This document shows positions 1 to 9,551 of a stretch of 64,000 bases of DNA, piece by piece (position 1 is the stretch's first letter; every line of letters begins with the position of its first letter). The position numbers were made by a program, and so were the translations under genes. The notes beneath the pieces are model-generated. The model saw nothing but the letters and a program-made list of their open reading frames with translations. It did no database searches and had not been told where the DNA came from. Source of the DNA: UBA12087 sp964370815 (GTDB lineage Bacteria; Chloroflexota; Anaerolineae; Anaerolineales; Villigracilaceae); NCBI GenBank assembly GCA_964370815.1, contig CAYJKQ010000011.1:15622-79621 (forward strand). Direction: 5' to 3'.

Positions 1-1
1 A

Positions 2-616
2 GTTCCCACGGATAATGGCATTCCCTACCCGGTGTTCAGCTATGTGGCTTTGTTACCCTGGCAGCTTTTTGCCAACGCATTAACCAAATCCGGGAGCAGC
101 CTGGTTGGCAGCTCGAACTTGATCACCAAAGTTTATTTTCCACGCCTGGTCATCCCGATCTCATCGCTTGGATCCAGCCTGGTGGATTTTATGTTTTCTT
201 TCCTGGTCCTGATCGGATTGATGTTGTTCTATCATATTGAGGTCACCTGGAATGTCCTCTGGTTACCATTTTTTCTTTTATTTGCACTGGTGACTGCCCT
301 GGCGGTTGGGTTGTGGCTTTCGGCTTTGAATGTGCAATACCGGGATGTGCAGCAGATGATCGGCCCAATTGTCAGTGCCTGGATGTACGCCTCACCCGTA
401 GTCTATTCAGCCAGCATTATACCCAGCGCAAAATGGCAGGTTGTCTATGCCCTCAACCCGATGGCTGGTGTGATCCAGGGGTTCCGCTGGGCACTGCTGG
501 GCACCAACCCACCGGACCTTTCGCTGTTGGTGTCCATCGGAGTTGTCCTGGTTCTGTTGGTCAGTGGTCTGTTCTTTTTCAAGCGCATGGAACGAGTCTT
601 TGCAGATATTGTTTAA
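2..616 (+). CDS. wzm: Polysaccharide ABC exporter permease (Wzm-type), 5' partial
   Basis: Membrane subunit of an ABC-2 type exporter that moves lipid-linked polysaccharide across the cytoplasmic membrane. The reading frame is already open at base 2 and runs to the stop at 614-616, so the N-terminus lies outside the window. The peptide GIPYPVFSYVALLPW near the left edge is typical of the Wzm/TagG family, and several hydrophobic segments follow (for example around the SLVDFMFSFLVLIGLML stretch and the C-terminal SIGVVLVLLVSGLFFF). It is followed after about 120 bases by the matching ATPase, as in O-antigen and teichoic-acid export operons. An internal GTG at 32 is not the real start. Family assignment is secure; the substrate is inferred from the neighbourhood. 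Confidence 0.9.
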   Translation, partial: VPTDNGIPYPVFSYVALLPWQLFANALTKSGSSLVGSSNLITKVYFPRLVIPISSLGSSLVDFMFSFLVLIGLMLFYHIEVTWNVLWLPFFLLFALVTALAVGLWLSALNVQYRDVQQMIGPIVSAWMYASPVVYSASIIPSAKWQVVYALNPMAGVIQGFRWALLGTNPPDLSLLVSIGVVLVLLVSGLFFFKRMERVFADIV

Positions 617-735
617 CAGAATTTCAAGGAGATTCACAAGAATAATGGTGAGTAGGCGTGTGAAAGAGAGCTTTGCTCTTTCCTCACACCAAGCCTCCTT
701 TTGGAAGAAGTATGTTTAAGGTTTTAGGTTAACTG

Positions 736-2010
736 ATGAGTGATATTGCTATTCAAGTAATGAACCTGGGCAAACGCTACCGGATCGGTGCCTTGGTGAA
801 GCGTAACGATACCTTGCGGGATCAGATCGTCGATTGGTCCAGCCAAGTTGTCCACCGCATACAACGCAAACGGAGCGAGCCTGAGGACGCCAGCATTTTG
901 TGGGCTCTGAAGGACATCTCTTTTGATGTTAATAAGGGGCAGGTGCTGGGTGTGATCGGTAAGAATGGTGCCGGGAAAAGCACGCTGCTCAAGGTGTTAT
1001 CGCGTATCACCGAACCCTCACAGGGCGAAGTGCACATCAATGGCAGGGTTGGTTCCCTTTTGGAGGTAGGCACAGGTTTCCATCCGGAGCTGACTGGACG
1101 GGAGAACATTTACCTGAATGGTGCCATTCTTGGGATGAAGCGGGCAGAGATCAACAGGAAATTTGATGAGATCGTTGACTTCTCGGAAGTTGGGTTGTTC
1201 ATTGATACCCCTGTCAAGCGCTTTTCTTCCGGAATGTATCTGCGCCTGGCTTTTGCAGTTGCAGCATATATGGAACCGGAGATCCTGGTTGTGGACGAAG
1301 TCCTGGCGGTTGGAGATGCCGAGTTCCAGCAAAAATGCCTGGGCAAGATGAGCGAGGTAGCCCAGGGAGGACGTACGATCCTGTTCGTCAGCCACAATAT
1401 GTCTGCCATCCTGCGCCTGACCCAGGAGACAATAGTGCTTGATAAAGGCAAGATCATTCATCGTGGACCAACACCAGAGGCTGTCGATCTCTACCTTTCT
1501 GCCGGACATGACAAAGCCGGTGAGCGAATTTGGGATGCAAATGAGATCCCGACAACTGCAGCTCCATTCCAACCGGAAGCTTTGCGCTTGATAGATCTGC
1601 ACGGTAATATCATCGATACTGTCCGATCTACGGAACAGGTCATTATAGAGATCGAATATTCCCTGAGCGCAGCTGTTAAAGGTTTGAGGACAGGCATCTA
1701 CCTGTACACTGCGCGTGGCGAACCTGTATTGACATCATTTGATACAGATGAACCGGAAATGTTCGAGAAATTTACCCGACGCAAAGCCGGGAAATATGTC
1801 AGTCGTTGCACGATTCCAGCCGATCTGCTCAACCAGGGGCGATATACCGTATCAATGAATGCCAGTTCGTATAATGTGCGTCGGTATTTTCGTGATGAGC
1901 AAGTCCTGGATTTTACTGTGGATACAACCGGTGCGCCAGGAATGCAATGGTCAGAACCACGACCCGGAATTATCCGACCACGTTTGAATTGGAAAATTGA
2001 GGCAAGATAA
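736..2010 (+). CDS. wzt: Polysaccharide ABC exporter ATP-binding protein (Wzt-type)
   Basis: Energises the Wzm permease encoded just upstream. The nucleotide-binding domain fills residues 1-260: Walker A GKNGAGKS at 75-82, signature RFSSGMYLRL, Walker B ILVVDEVLAVGD and the H-loop FVSHN. Residues about 270-424 form a beta-rich extension like the Wzt C-terminal carbohydrate-binding domain, which in characterised systems recognises the end of the finished glycan. That makes this the long, terminator-recognising type (424 aa) rather than the short TagH/KpsT type. ATG 736 is the first Met. The next gene starts 5 bases after the stop, so the genes are probably co-transcribed. Confidence 0.93.
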   Translation: MSDIAIQVMNLGKRYRIGALVKRNDTLRDQIVDWSSQVVHRIQRKRSEPEDASILWALKDISFDVNKGQVLGVIGKNGAGKSTLLKVLSRITEPSQGEVHINGRVGSLLEVGTGFHPELTGRENIYLNGAILGMKRAEINRKFDEIVDFSEVGLFIDTPVKRFSSGMYLRLAFAVAAYMEPEILVVDEVLAVGDAEFQQKCLGKMSEVAQGGRTILFVSHNMSAILRLTQETIVLDKGKIIHRGPTPEAVDLYLSAGHDKAGERIWDANEIPTTAAPFQPEALRLIDLHGNIIDTVRSTEQVIIEIEYSLSAAVKGLRTGIYLYTARGEPVLTSFDTDEPEMFEKFTRRKAGKYVSRCTIPADLLNQGRYTVSMNASSYNVRRYFRDEQVLDFTVDTTGAPGMQWSEPRPGIIRPRLNWKIEAR

Positions 2011-2015
2011 CCCAC

Positions 2016-3626
2016 ATGGCAGGCAGAAAAGAGCAATTAAAGAAGATACTGGGTGAAATTCCGCTCACAGCGGAGATCTATTGGCTGGCGAGAAGGTCGG
2101 AACAACCGACCAATACAGGCTTCTCGTTGCGAAATATCAAGAATGTATTACCAGAGGCAGTCACCGCGGCAGCGAAGGCTCGCAAATCTGCACCCGTAGG
2201 AAAAAGAGTTTTCCTGTTTTCTTCCACCCACAAATGGTTGGAGATCCAGGTGTTTCTCGGGTTGGCGCTTGCCGGGCAGGGATATGATGTAAATCTTGGT
2301 TACTACCCTTTTGGTGAATGGAATCTTCAATCCAACCTGTTTGATATTCGCAGGCAGAGTGCTTATGGCAGATCGATACTACGCCAGGTTTCCCAAGTGA
2401 TGAATGCTGTTAATTTATTCCGACCAAATCTTTCGATAAACAATCCACCAAGACCGATTCTGGAAATAGTCAAAGAAGTCACAGGTTACGATTATATGTA
2501 TGCATTACAGACCGAAGAAGTGGATGAGGAAGACCAGTTTTACAGGTTTCGTTATGAAAGGAACTTGCAGGCTGCAAAAACACTTTGTGTGTATTTGAAG
2601 AAAATCAAGCCAGATGTTGTCATCGTCCCCAATGGAACAATACTTGAGATGGGTATTGCTTATCGCGTCAGTCAACTGCTCAAGATTCCTGCGGTGACCT
2701 TTGAGTTTAGCGACCAGCGCCAGGTAATGTGGCTGACGCAAAACGATGAGATCATGCAACAGAATACAGACTTGTTGTGGAAGAATGCAAAAGAGCGAAA
2801 ACTCAATAATAAGGAATTCAAACAGGTCGAAGCATTGATGGCGTCACGAAAAAATGCCGCCCTGTATGGGAACTTCTCGCGCCAATGGCAAAAAACCCCG
2901 TCTGAAGGTGCGAATAAACTAAAAGAAAGGATCGGGTTGGATGATCGCCCTGTCTTGCTTATGGCGACCAACGTGATGGGCGACAGCCTGACACTTGGCA
3001 GGCAGGTCTTTTCCAGATCCATGGCAGAGTGGATCAATCGTACCATCCAATACTTCATTCAGATCCATGATATTCAACTGGTCATCCGTATCCACCCAGG
3101 TGAAGCGCTGGTCAAGCATGGCTCGATCCAAGAAATAATCAAGTGTTCACTTCCGGAGCTTCCGGAACATATTCACGTCATCGAACCGGAAGCGGATGTG
3201 AACACTTACGACCTGATGGATCTTGCCAGCCTCGGTCTGGTATACACAACAACTGTAGGTCTTGAGATGGCATTGCGTGGTATTCCCGTGGTAGTTTCTG
3301 GAAAGACCCATTACCGTAACCGTGGTTTCACACATGATCCAGGCTCCTGGGTGCAATATTTCAAGATCCTCAATTTATTACTGGGAAACATCCAATCTGA
3401 GCGATTGACTAAAGAGGAAGTAAACCTCGCCTGGAAATATACTTACTTGTTCTTCTTCGAATACTCGCACCCTTTTCCATGGCATATGGCACACCGGAAA
3501 ACGGATTTTCAGGATTATTCAATGGCATCGATCCTCTCAGCTAAAGGGATGAAGAAATTTGGCACCACCTTCGATCTATTAACCTTAAAAAAAACACTGG
3601 AATCATATAATAAGGAAACCCTATAA
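2016..3626 (+). CDS. Large GT-B-like surface carbohydrate biosynthesis protein
   Basis: A 536-residue soluble protein that cannot be named precisely. The second half carries RIHPGE (358-363) and TTTVGLEMALRGIPVVVSG (411-429), a pattern seen in the nucleotide-sugar-binding half of capsule/CDP-glycerol-type GT-B transferases. The products at 9552 and 24218 have the same arrangement (RLHP...STMVVEVA, RSHPDE...STIGLEAA), so the three look like distant members of one group. The first half holds a possible Rossmann segment (RVFLFSSTHKWLEIQVFLGL). It sits between the exporter and a sugar-nucleotide dehydratase; the stop overlaps the next start by one base (TAATG). A role as glycosyltransferase or glycan-terminus transferase is inference. 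Confidence 0.7.
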   Translation: MAGRKEQLKKILGEIPLTAEIYWLARRSEQPTNTGFSLRNIKNVLPEAVTAAAKARKSAPVGKRVFLFSSTHKWLEIQVFLGLALAGQGYDVNLGYYPFGEWNLQSNLFDIRRQSAYGRSILRQVSQVMNAVNLFRPNLSINNPPRPILEIVKEVTGYDYMYALQTEEVDEEDQFYRFRYERNLQAAKTLCVYLKKIKPDVVIVPNGTILEMGIAYRVSQLLKIPAVTFEFSDQRQVMWLTQNDEIMQQNTDLLWKNAKERKLNNKEFKQVEALMASRKNAALYGNFSRQWQKTPSEGANKLKERIGLDDRPVLLMATNVMGDSLTLGRQVFSRSMAEWINRTIQYFIQIHDIQLVIRIHPGEALVKHGSIQEIIKCSLPELPEHIHVIEPEADVNTYDLMDLASLGLVYTTTVGLEMALRGIPVVVSGKTHYRNRGFTHDPGSWVQYFKILNLLLGNIQSERLTKEEVNLAWKYTYLFFFEYSHPFPWHMAHRKTDFQDYSMASILSAKGMKKFGTTFDLLTLKKTLESYNKETL

Positions 3627-4636
3627 TGGACTGGAAAAAAAGTGTAGTACTTGTGACGGGAGGCACCGGATCGTTCGGCAAAAAATTCATAAAAGTGATG
3701 CTGGATGAGATCCAACCAAAGAAGATCATTGTTTTCAGCCGGGATGAACTCAAACAGTATGAGATGCAAACCTCTGGTTTTAACCATCCCAACCTGCGCT
3801 TTTTCATCGGGGATGTGCGCGACCGTGACCGACTGCGGCGCGCCATGAACGGTGTGGATATTGTTGTGCATGCCGCCGCCCTTAAACAGGTGCCGGCTTG
3901 TGAATATAACCCGATGGAAGCGATCAAAACCAACATCATGGGTACCAGCAATGTTGTTGAAGCAGCCCTGGATGCAGGTGTCAAGAAAGTGCTGGCCATC
4001 AGCACTGACAAAGCGGTCAACCCGATCAATCTGTATGGTGCTACCAAACTGGCTGCCGAGAAACTGGTCATTCAGAGTAATGCTTATGCTGCCGGGGCTT
4101 CAACGCGCTATTCCTGTGTGCGTTATGGTAATGTGGTCGGCAGTCGCGGCTCCGTCGTGCCGGTCTTTCTGAAACAGCGTCAGGCTGGGCAGATAACCAT
4201 CACCGATGAGCGTATGACCCGCTTCTGGCTTTCGTTGGAGCAGGGGGTACGCTTTGTCATCAAATGTATAGAGCAGATGGAAGGTGGGGAGGTGTTTGTT
4301 CCCAGGATCCCCAGCATGAAGGTGATCGACCTTGCCAGAGCCATTGCCCCACAAGCAAAGATCAATGTGATCGGTATACGTCCTGGCGAAAAATTGCACG
4401 AGGTGCTTATCTCGGAAGATGAATCGCGTACCACTGTGGAGTTGGAAAACATGTTCGTGGTTCAACCGGCAGAAGCACTCTGGTTTGGATACTCCTGGCA
4501 GGAAAAAGGGCAACTGCTTAAAGGTGGTTTCCGGTACTCCAGCGACAACAATACCGATTGGCTGGACATCAAAGGGATACAGAAATTCATTGTGCCATTC
4601 GAAAAACTATTTACCAAAGGCGAACTGGAAGGCTAA
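3626..4636 (+). CDS. pseB: UDP-N-acetylglucosamine 4,6-dehydratase (inverting), PseB type
   Basis: Extended SDR that in PseB/FlaA1 converts UDP-GlcNAc to the 4-keto-6-deoxy-L-arabino sugar, the first step towards pseudaminic acid. Visible features: Rossmann TGGTGSFG at 11-18, FSRDELKQ after it, HAAALKQVP, catalytic DK at 128-129, Y137 and K141 in YGATK, RYGNVVGSRGSVVP, and IPSMKVIDLA in the substrate domain. Length 336 aa is usual for PseB. The start ATG overlaps the upstream stop. No PseC aminotransferase follows; instead an RmlD-like reductase starts directly at the stop, so the product may leave the classical Pse pathway. FnlA/CapD homologues are the alternative, but the peptide pattern is closer to PseB. 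Confidence 0.9.
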   Translation: MDWKKSVVLVTGGTGSFGKKFIKVMLDEIQPKKIIVFSRDELKQYEMQTSGFNHPNLRFFIGDVRDRDRLRRAMNGVDIVVHAAALKQVPACEYNPMEAIKTNIMGTSNVVEAALDAGVKKVLAISTDKAVNPINLYGATKLAAEKLVIQSNAYAAGASTRYSCVRYGNVVGSRGSVVPVFLKQRQAGQITITDERMTRFWLSLEQGVRFVIKCIEQMEGGEVFVPRIPSMKVIDLARAIAPQAKINVIGIRPGEKLHEVLISEDESRTTVELENMFVVQPAEALWFGYSWQEKGQLLKGGFRYSSDNNTDWLDIKGIQKFIVPFEKLFTKGELEG

Positions 4637-5569
4637 ATGCGCATTCTAATAACCGGGGCAAGTGGTTTGTTGGGTTTGAATCTTGCCCTGGCAGCCCTGC
4701 CTGTCCACCAGGTGATCGGTGTGGACCGCAGCAGGCTGAGAGGAGTACCCTTTGAACTGCTTAACTTGGACCTCTTGGAAAAAGGTGCCATGGAAAGGAT
4801 GTTTGCTTCTTCCAAACCTGAGGTCCTGATCCATTGTGCTGCCCTGGCAGATGTGGATGCCTGCCAGGCGGACCCGGCTGGCAGCCATCGGCTGAACGCT
4901 GTTCTGCCGGGAGAATTGGCTGCTGGTTGTGAGAAACGCAGCATCCCCATGATCCAGATTTCAACAGATGCTGTCATGGATGGCACCAGGCCAGGTTTCT
5001 ATACGGAAGAGGATGTGCCCAATCCACTGGGTGTCTATGCTCAAACCAAACTGGAAGGTGAGCAGGCTGTGCTGGAGGTCAATCCGGGAGCCATCCTGGC
5101 GCGGGTTAATTTCTTCGGTTGGAGCCTGACTGGACAGCGCAGCCTGGCTGAATTCTTTGTTAATGAATTACGGGAGGGCAAACCCGTCAACGGATTTACA
5201 GATGTCTATTTTTGCCCGATGTTCGTGGATGACCTGGCACAAATTCTGCTGCAAATGCTGGAAAAAGGGCTTGCAGGACTGTATAACGTGGTCGGTTCTG
5301 AAGTGCTTACGAAATATGAGTTTGGGCTGTCGATCGCGCACCAGTTCGGTTATGACCCCGGTCTTATCATACCTAGTTCGGTCGATCGATCCAACCTGGT
5401 AGTGCCGCGTTCGCATAATTTGCGTCTTTCTGTCCATAAGTTATCCACAGCCTTGGGCAGACCTATCCCCGGTTTTTCCACTGGTTTGGTCAAGTTTTAT
5501 ACACAGTACCAACAGGGTTATCCACAGAAATTAGCCGGTTATCAACACCCTTCTCCTTTGGTTAATTGA
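4637..5569 (+). CDS. RmlD-like NAD(P)-dependent sugar-nucleotide reductase
   Basis: SDR of the dTDP-4-dehydrorhamnose reductase family, 310 aa. The N-terminus MRILITGASGLLGLNLA carries the GxxGxxG cofactor loop, CAALADVDACQADP matches the RmlD NAAAYTxVDxAE region, STDAVMDG corresponds to the RmlD STDYVFDG motif, and VYAQTKLEGE is the YxxxK catalytic pair. The start abuts the pseB stop with no gap. The two enzymes may act in series: dehydration to a 4-keto-6-deoxy sugar, then 4-keto reduction. Which hexosamine is made cannot be read from sequence. Confidence 0.85.
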   Translation: MRILITGASGLLGLNLALAALPVHQVIGVDRSRLRGVPFELLNLDLLEKGAMERMFASSKPEVLIHCAALADVDACQADPAGSHRLNAVLPGELAAGCEKRSIPMIQISTDAVMDGTRPGFYTEEDVPNPLGVYAQTKLEGEQAVLEVNPGAILARVNFFGWSLTGQRSLAEFFVNELREGKPVNGFTDVYFCPMFVDDLAQILLQMLEKGLAGLYNVVGSEVLTKYEFGLSIAHQFGYDPGLIIPSSVDRSNLVVPRSHNLRLSVHKLSTALGRPIPGFSTGLVKFYTQYQQGYPQKLAGYQHPSPLVN

Positions 5570-5592
5570 AAGAGCCTTTTTTTGGAGGTCAA

Positions 5593-6663
5593 ATGGAAAT
5601 AAGAATTGGAAAGAGAGTGATAGGTGCACAGTACCCGACCTATTTTATCGCAGATGTAGCTGCCAACCATGACGGTGACCTGGAACGTGCCTTCCATCTC
5701 ATTCGTCTGGCAAAAGAGGCAGGTGCAGATGCAGCCAAGTTCCAGAATTTCCAGGCTCCCAAGATCGTTTCAGATTATGGCTTTAAGCATATGGATGGCG
5801 GCCAGGTTTCCCACCAGGCGACCTGGAAAAAATCAGTATACGAAGTCTACCAAGGTGCTTCCATTCCATTAGATTGGACACCCCTGTTGGTGAATGCCTG
5901 CCGGGAGATCGGTATTGACTACTTCACATCGCCCTATGATTTTGATGCCATTGAATATGTGGATCCATACATCCCGGCTTTCAAGATCGGTTCGGGCGAG
6001 ATCGATTGGATCGAATCACTTGAAACCATCGCCCGAAAGGGTAAACCGGTGCTGTTGGCAACCGGCGCCTCGGATATGGGAGATGTTCAGCGGGCTGTAC
6101 ATGCCATCCTGGTCATCAACCCGCAACTGGTTCTGATGCAGTGCAATACGAATTACACCGCCAGTGATGAAAATTATGACCACATTAACCTGAACGTGCT
6201 CAAGACCTATGCCAGCATGTTCCCACAGGTGATTCTCGGACTTTCCGATCACACCCACGGTCCGGCTACTGTGTTGGGTTCGGTGGCGCTGGGGGCACGC
6301 GTTATTGAACGGCACTTCACCGATGACAATGCTCGCCAAGGCCCGGACCATAAGTTTGCCACAAATCCACAGGATTGGGCTGACATGGTGGCTGAGACCC
6401 GCAATCTGGAGCGCGCCCTGGGTAGTGCTGATAAATTTGTTGCCGAAAACGAAAAGGATACCGTCGTGGTGCAGCGCCGCTGTCTAAGAGCTGCCCGTGA
6501 TATCAAGGTTGGCGAGACCCTGAGGCGCGACATGATCGATGTGTTGCGTCCAGCCACACCGGGAGCCATCCTGCCGCCACACCTGCTGGAAGTGATCGGC
6601 ACCAAAGCCTCACATGACCTTGCCTTTGGCAAAGAGCTGCGCTGGACAGATCTGGGTTCCTGA
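5593..6663 (+). CDS. neuB: NeuB-family nonulosonate synthase with SAF domain (copy 1)
   Basis: Condenses phosphoenolpyruvate with an N-acylated hexosamine to give a sialic-acid-like nine-carbon sugar. I chose ATG 5593 (356 aa) because GGAGG at 5584-5588 is correctly spaced; the in-frame TTG at 5566 lies inside the previous gene. TIM-barrel marks: ADVAANHDGDLERA near 20-33, KEAGADAAKFQ at 41-51, KIGSGEIDW at 131-139, and the conserved ERH at 239-241. The SAF (antifreeze-like) domain covers about 296-356 (RAARDIKVGETLRRDMI). It is one of three NeuB homologues in the window, each with a different sequence. The nearest partner cytidylyltransferase is the SpsF-like gene at 7800. Confidence 0.92.
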   Translation: MEIRIGKRVIGAQYPTYFIADVAANHDGDLERAFHLIRLAKEAGADAAKFQNFQAPKIVSDYGFKHMDGGQVSHQATWKKSVYEVYQGASIPLDWTPLLVNACREIGIDYFTSPYDFDAIEYVDPYIPAFKIGSGEIDWIESLETIARKGKPVLLATGASDMGDVQRAVHAILVINPQLVLMQCNTNYTASDENYDHINLNVLKTYASMFPQVILGLSDHTHGPATVLGSVALGARVIERHFTDDNARQGPDHKFATNPQDWADMVAETRNLERALGSADKFVAENEKDTVVVQRRCLRAARDIKVGETLRRDMIDVLRPATPGAILPPHLLEVIGTKASHDLAFGKELRWTDLGS

Positions 6664-6669
6664 TCGAAT

Positions 6670-7800
6670 ATGAAAATCTTATATTTCTGCAAAGATTACT
6701 GCCCCCACGATCATCGCTTTTTATCTGCCCTGGCAGATAGTGGGCACCAGGTGTTTTACCTGCGGTTGGAGCGCGGGCCGCGACAGACGGAAACCCGCCC
6801 GGTTCCAGCCGGGATCGAACAGATCCCCTGGAGCGGGGGGCTGCGCCCGGTCAGGCTGACGGACGTGCCGCGGCTGCTGCTGGAATTACGACGTATCCTT
6901 AAGCGCATTCAGCCGGATGTTTTGCATGCTGGTCCGATACAGAGTTGTGGCTTGTTGGCAGCCCTTTCCGGCTTCCACCCGTTGCTGATCATGTCGTGGG
7001 GATTTGACCTGATGAAGGATGTGGAGCGTGGTTTCTTCTGGCGCTGGGCTACTAAATATTCGCTCAGGCGTGCCGATTGGTTCACCAGTGATTGTGAAAC
7101 CACTCATGCCAAAGCACTCAGTTTTGGGCTACCAGCCGGGCGGACGACCATATTCCCGTGGGGAGTGGACCTGGAACATTTTTCACCGCAGCCCCGCCAA
7201 AACCTGGCAGGCCACGCAGCTGGGTTTACGCTCTTGTGCAACCGTTCCTGGGAACCGAATTATGGCGTGGATGTGCTGGCGAAAGCCTTTGTGCAGGTTG
7301 CCCGACAAAGGCCAACGGTGCGCCTGTTGTTGCTGGGTGGCGGATCGCAGGCTGCGTTGTTGAAGGGCATCTTCACATCCGGCGGGGTTTATGAGCGTGT
7401 TGATTTTGGTGGCTATATTAGCAACCCCGATCTGCCGAGTTTTTACCGCATGGCAGATCTGTATATCAGCCCATCTCATGTGGATGGCTCTTCTGTCTCA
7501 CTGATGGAAGCACTGGCCAGTGGACTGCCCTGCCTGGTTTCGGACATCCCTGCCAACCGGGAATGGGTCACAGATGGTGAGAATGGCTGGCTTTTCCCGG
7601 ATGATGATGACAGGGTATTGGCTGCCAGAATTGTTGAGGCCATCGACCGGCGTTTTGAACTGCATGAGATGGGTTTGGAAGCTCGCCGCCTGGCGGAATC
7701 ACGCGCCGATTGGAAGAAGAATTTCCCCCTGCTTCTATCTGCGTACCAATCTGCAATTAACAATCATAAATCAAGGCTAGATTTGGAAAAGTTAAGGTAA
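6670..7800 (+). CDS. Glycosyltransferase family 4 (GT-B)
   Basis: Retaining GT-B glycosyltransferase, 376 aa. The C-terminal donor-binding domain carries PSHVDGSSVSLMEALASGLP followed by CLVSDIPANREWV, the E-x7-E type loop of GT4 enzymes, preceded by GGYISNPDLPSFYRMADLY. The N-terminal acceptor domain begins MKILYFCKDYCPHDHRFL. It starts 6 bases after the synthase gene and ends overlapping the next start (TAATG at 7798-7802). It probably adds one sugar of the repeat unit; donor and acceptor are unknown. Confidence 0.9.
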   Translation: MKILYFCKDYCPHDHRFLSALADSGHQVFYLRLERGPRQTETRPVPAGIEQIPWSGGLRPVRLTDVPRLLLELRRILKRIQPDVLHAGPIQSCGLLAALSGFHPLLIMSWGFDLMKDVERGFFWRWATKYSLRRADWFTSDCETTHAKALSFGLPAGRTTIFPWGVDLEHFSPQPRQNLAGHAAGFTLLCNRSWEPNYGVDVLAKAFVQVARQRPTVRLLLLGGGSQAALLKGIFTSGGVYERVDFGGYISNPDLPSFYRMADLYISPSHVDGSSVSLMEALASGLPCLVSDIPANREWVTDGENGWLFPDDDDRVLAARIVEAIDRRFELHEMGLEARRLAESRADWKKNFPLLLSAYQSAINNHKSRLDLEKLR

Positions 7801-8609
7801 TGAAAACGATCGCGATCATCCAGGCCAGAATGAGTTCATCCCGGCTGCCGGGGAAGGTGCTGTTGGATATTGCCGGACAGCCCATGCTGACCCGCGTGGT
7901 GAAACGCGTACGTCGCTCCAGTCTGCTGGACGGGTTGGTGGTGGCAACCACGCAGGATGTCTCGGATGACCTGCTGGCAGATTTTTGCCAGGAGAGAGGC
8001 TATGATTATGTGCGTGGCAGCCAGTTTGATGTTCTGGACCGATACTACCAGGCTGCAAAAAAACTGCAAGCCGGGAGCGTGGTACGCATTACAGCGGATT
8101 GCCCGGTCATAGACCCGGGTCTGATCGACCATGCCTTGCAGGAATTTGTTCTGTCAGGAGTGGATTTTACCGCCAACCGCCTGCCGCCTCCTTTTGGACG
8201 CACCTTTCCAATCGGGTTAGATATAGAGATCTGTTCATTCAATGCCCTCGAACGTGCCTGGTATGAAGCAGATCAACCTCATCAGCGCGAACATGTCATG
8301 CCTTATTTTTATGAGGATGCCGCCCTGAAAACTATCAGCCCGACCCAATCCCGGGCAACTTCCAGGCGGGGTTTCAAAGTTTTGCTTCTGAATCATGTCC
8401 CGGATCATGGCGATTTGCGCTGGACGGTGGATACACCTGCAGACCTGGAATTCATGCGGCAGGTATATGCCAATTTTGACGGCCGCGATGATTTTTCCTG
8501 GCAGGATGTGCTCAGCCTGGTTCAAAAATACCCGGATCTTGCCAGGATCAATTCTTCTGAAAAGCATAAATCCCTGCTCGAGATCGATGAAAGAGGCATG
8601 AAAGCCTGA
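7800..8609 (+). CDS. SpsF-like cytidylyltransferase family protein
   Basis: Nucleotidyltransferase fold of the CMP-sugar synthetase / SpsF group, 269 aa. The N-terminus IIQARMSSSRLPGKVLLDI is the signature of the family, followed by VVATTQDVSDD, YVRGSQFDVLDRYYQAA and RITADCPVIDPGLID. In spore-coat and glycan loci such genes accompany NeuB homologues, and one is present at 5593. It may therefore activate that product as a CMP- (or other NDP-) sugar. The start overlaps the previous stop by one base. Substrate unknown. Confidence 0.85.
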   Translation: MKTIAIIQARMSSSRLPGKVLLDIAGQPMLTRVVKRVRRSSLLDGLVVATTQDVSDDLLADFCQERGYDYVRGSQFDVLDRYYQAAKKLQAGSVVRITADCPVIDPGLIDHALQEFVLSGVDFTANRLPPPFGRTFPIGLDIEICSFNALERAWYEADQPHQREHVMPYFYEDAALKTISPTQSRATSRRGFKVLLLNHVPDHGDLRWTVDTPADLEFMRQVYANFDGRDDFSWQDVLSLVQKYPDLARINSSEKHKSLLEIDERGMKA

Positions 8610-8612
8610 CCT

Positions 8613-9524
8613 ATGGCCTATCTGACGATCTTTTCAGCTCCCAAGCCATTTTCCGACCCCCACCTTGCCACCATCCAGTGCAATGCCATACGATCCTGGG
8701 TTGAGTTGGGAGAGGATGTGGATGTGATCCTGGTTGGTGAGGAAGAAGGGCTGGCTGAAACTGCCAGGGATCTGGGTGTAAAGCATATACCGAAGGTGTC
8801 TCGCAATGAACAGGGAACACCCCTGGTGAGCTCGATCTTTGCTGCTGCCCGGGAAAACAGTTCCACAGAATTGCTGGGGTATGTAAATGCCGATATCCTG
8901 TTGCTGCCAGATCTTTTACCAGCCACCCGCCGAATGGTGGAACTGGCGGGAAAATTTATCCTGGTTGGGCAGCGTTGGGACCTGGATGTTTTGGAAACAC
9001 TGGACTTTTCCGATGGCTGGGAAACTCGCTTGCGCCAGGACATCCATTCACAGGGAAAGTTACATGCTCCCGCCGGAAGTGATTATTTCATCTTTCCACG
9101 GGCGTGTTATCAGGATATCCCTGATTTTGCTATCGGACGGGCTGGGTGGGATAATTGGATGATCTATCATGCCCGCAAGCAGGGCTGGCTGGCGGTGGAT
9201 GCCACCCAGGTCATCACAATTGTCCACCAGTGGCATGATTACGCCCATTTGCCGAAAGGCAAATCGCACCGCCAGGTGCCTGAAACCGAGGATAACATTC
9301 GACTGGCTGGCGGCAGGGAGATCACCCGCTTCTCTCTTCTGGATGTCGACCGTCGACTGGTTGCCGGTCTTCAGATTGAACGGAAATGGGAAAAGGCAAC
9401 ACTCCGCAGGGCACTTGAGACTTACCCGTTGTTGGCCTGGAATAATTATGGTATGACCAGTCAAATTACCGCATTGTTTCACCGCTTTAAGTACAAACTC
9501 GGGAATTCCAAGGAGAATAAGTGA
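8613..9524 (+). CDS. Putative GT-A-like glycosyltransferase
   Basis: A 303-residue protein starting 3 bases after the previous stop. The N-terminal half resembles a GT-A nucleotide-sugar fold: MAYLTIFSAPKPFSDPH, then a strand DVDVILVG, and YVNADILLLPDLLPA, where NAD may replace the usual DxD motif. Later RAGWDNWMIYHARKQGWLAVD and HQWHDYAHLPKGK contain histidines and aspartates that could bind a metal. I do not recognise a characterised homologue. Position between SpsF-like and GT-B-like genes supports a glycan role, but this is inference. Confidence 0.6.
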   Translation: MAYLTIFSAPKPFSDPHLATIQCNAIRSWVELGEDVDVILVGEEEGLAETARDLGVKHIPKVSRNEQGTPLVSSIFAAARENSSTELLGYVNADILLLPDLLPATRRMVELAGKFILVGQRWDLDVLETLDFSDGWETRLRQDIHSQGKLHAPAGSDYFIFPRACYQDIPDFAIGRAGWDNWMIYHARKQGWLAVDATQVITIVHQWHDYAHLPKGKSHRQVPETEDNIRLAGGREITRFSLLDVDRRLVAGLQIERKWEKATLRRALETYPLLAWNNYGMTSQITALFHRFKYKLGNSKENK

Positions 9525-9551
9525 GCCGATCGAAACTCACTCTGACATGAA

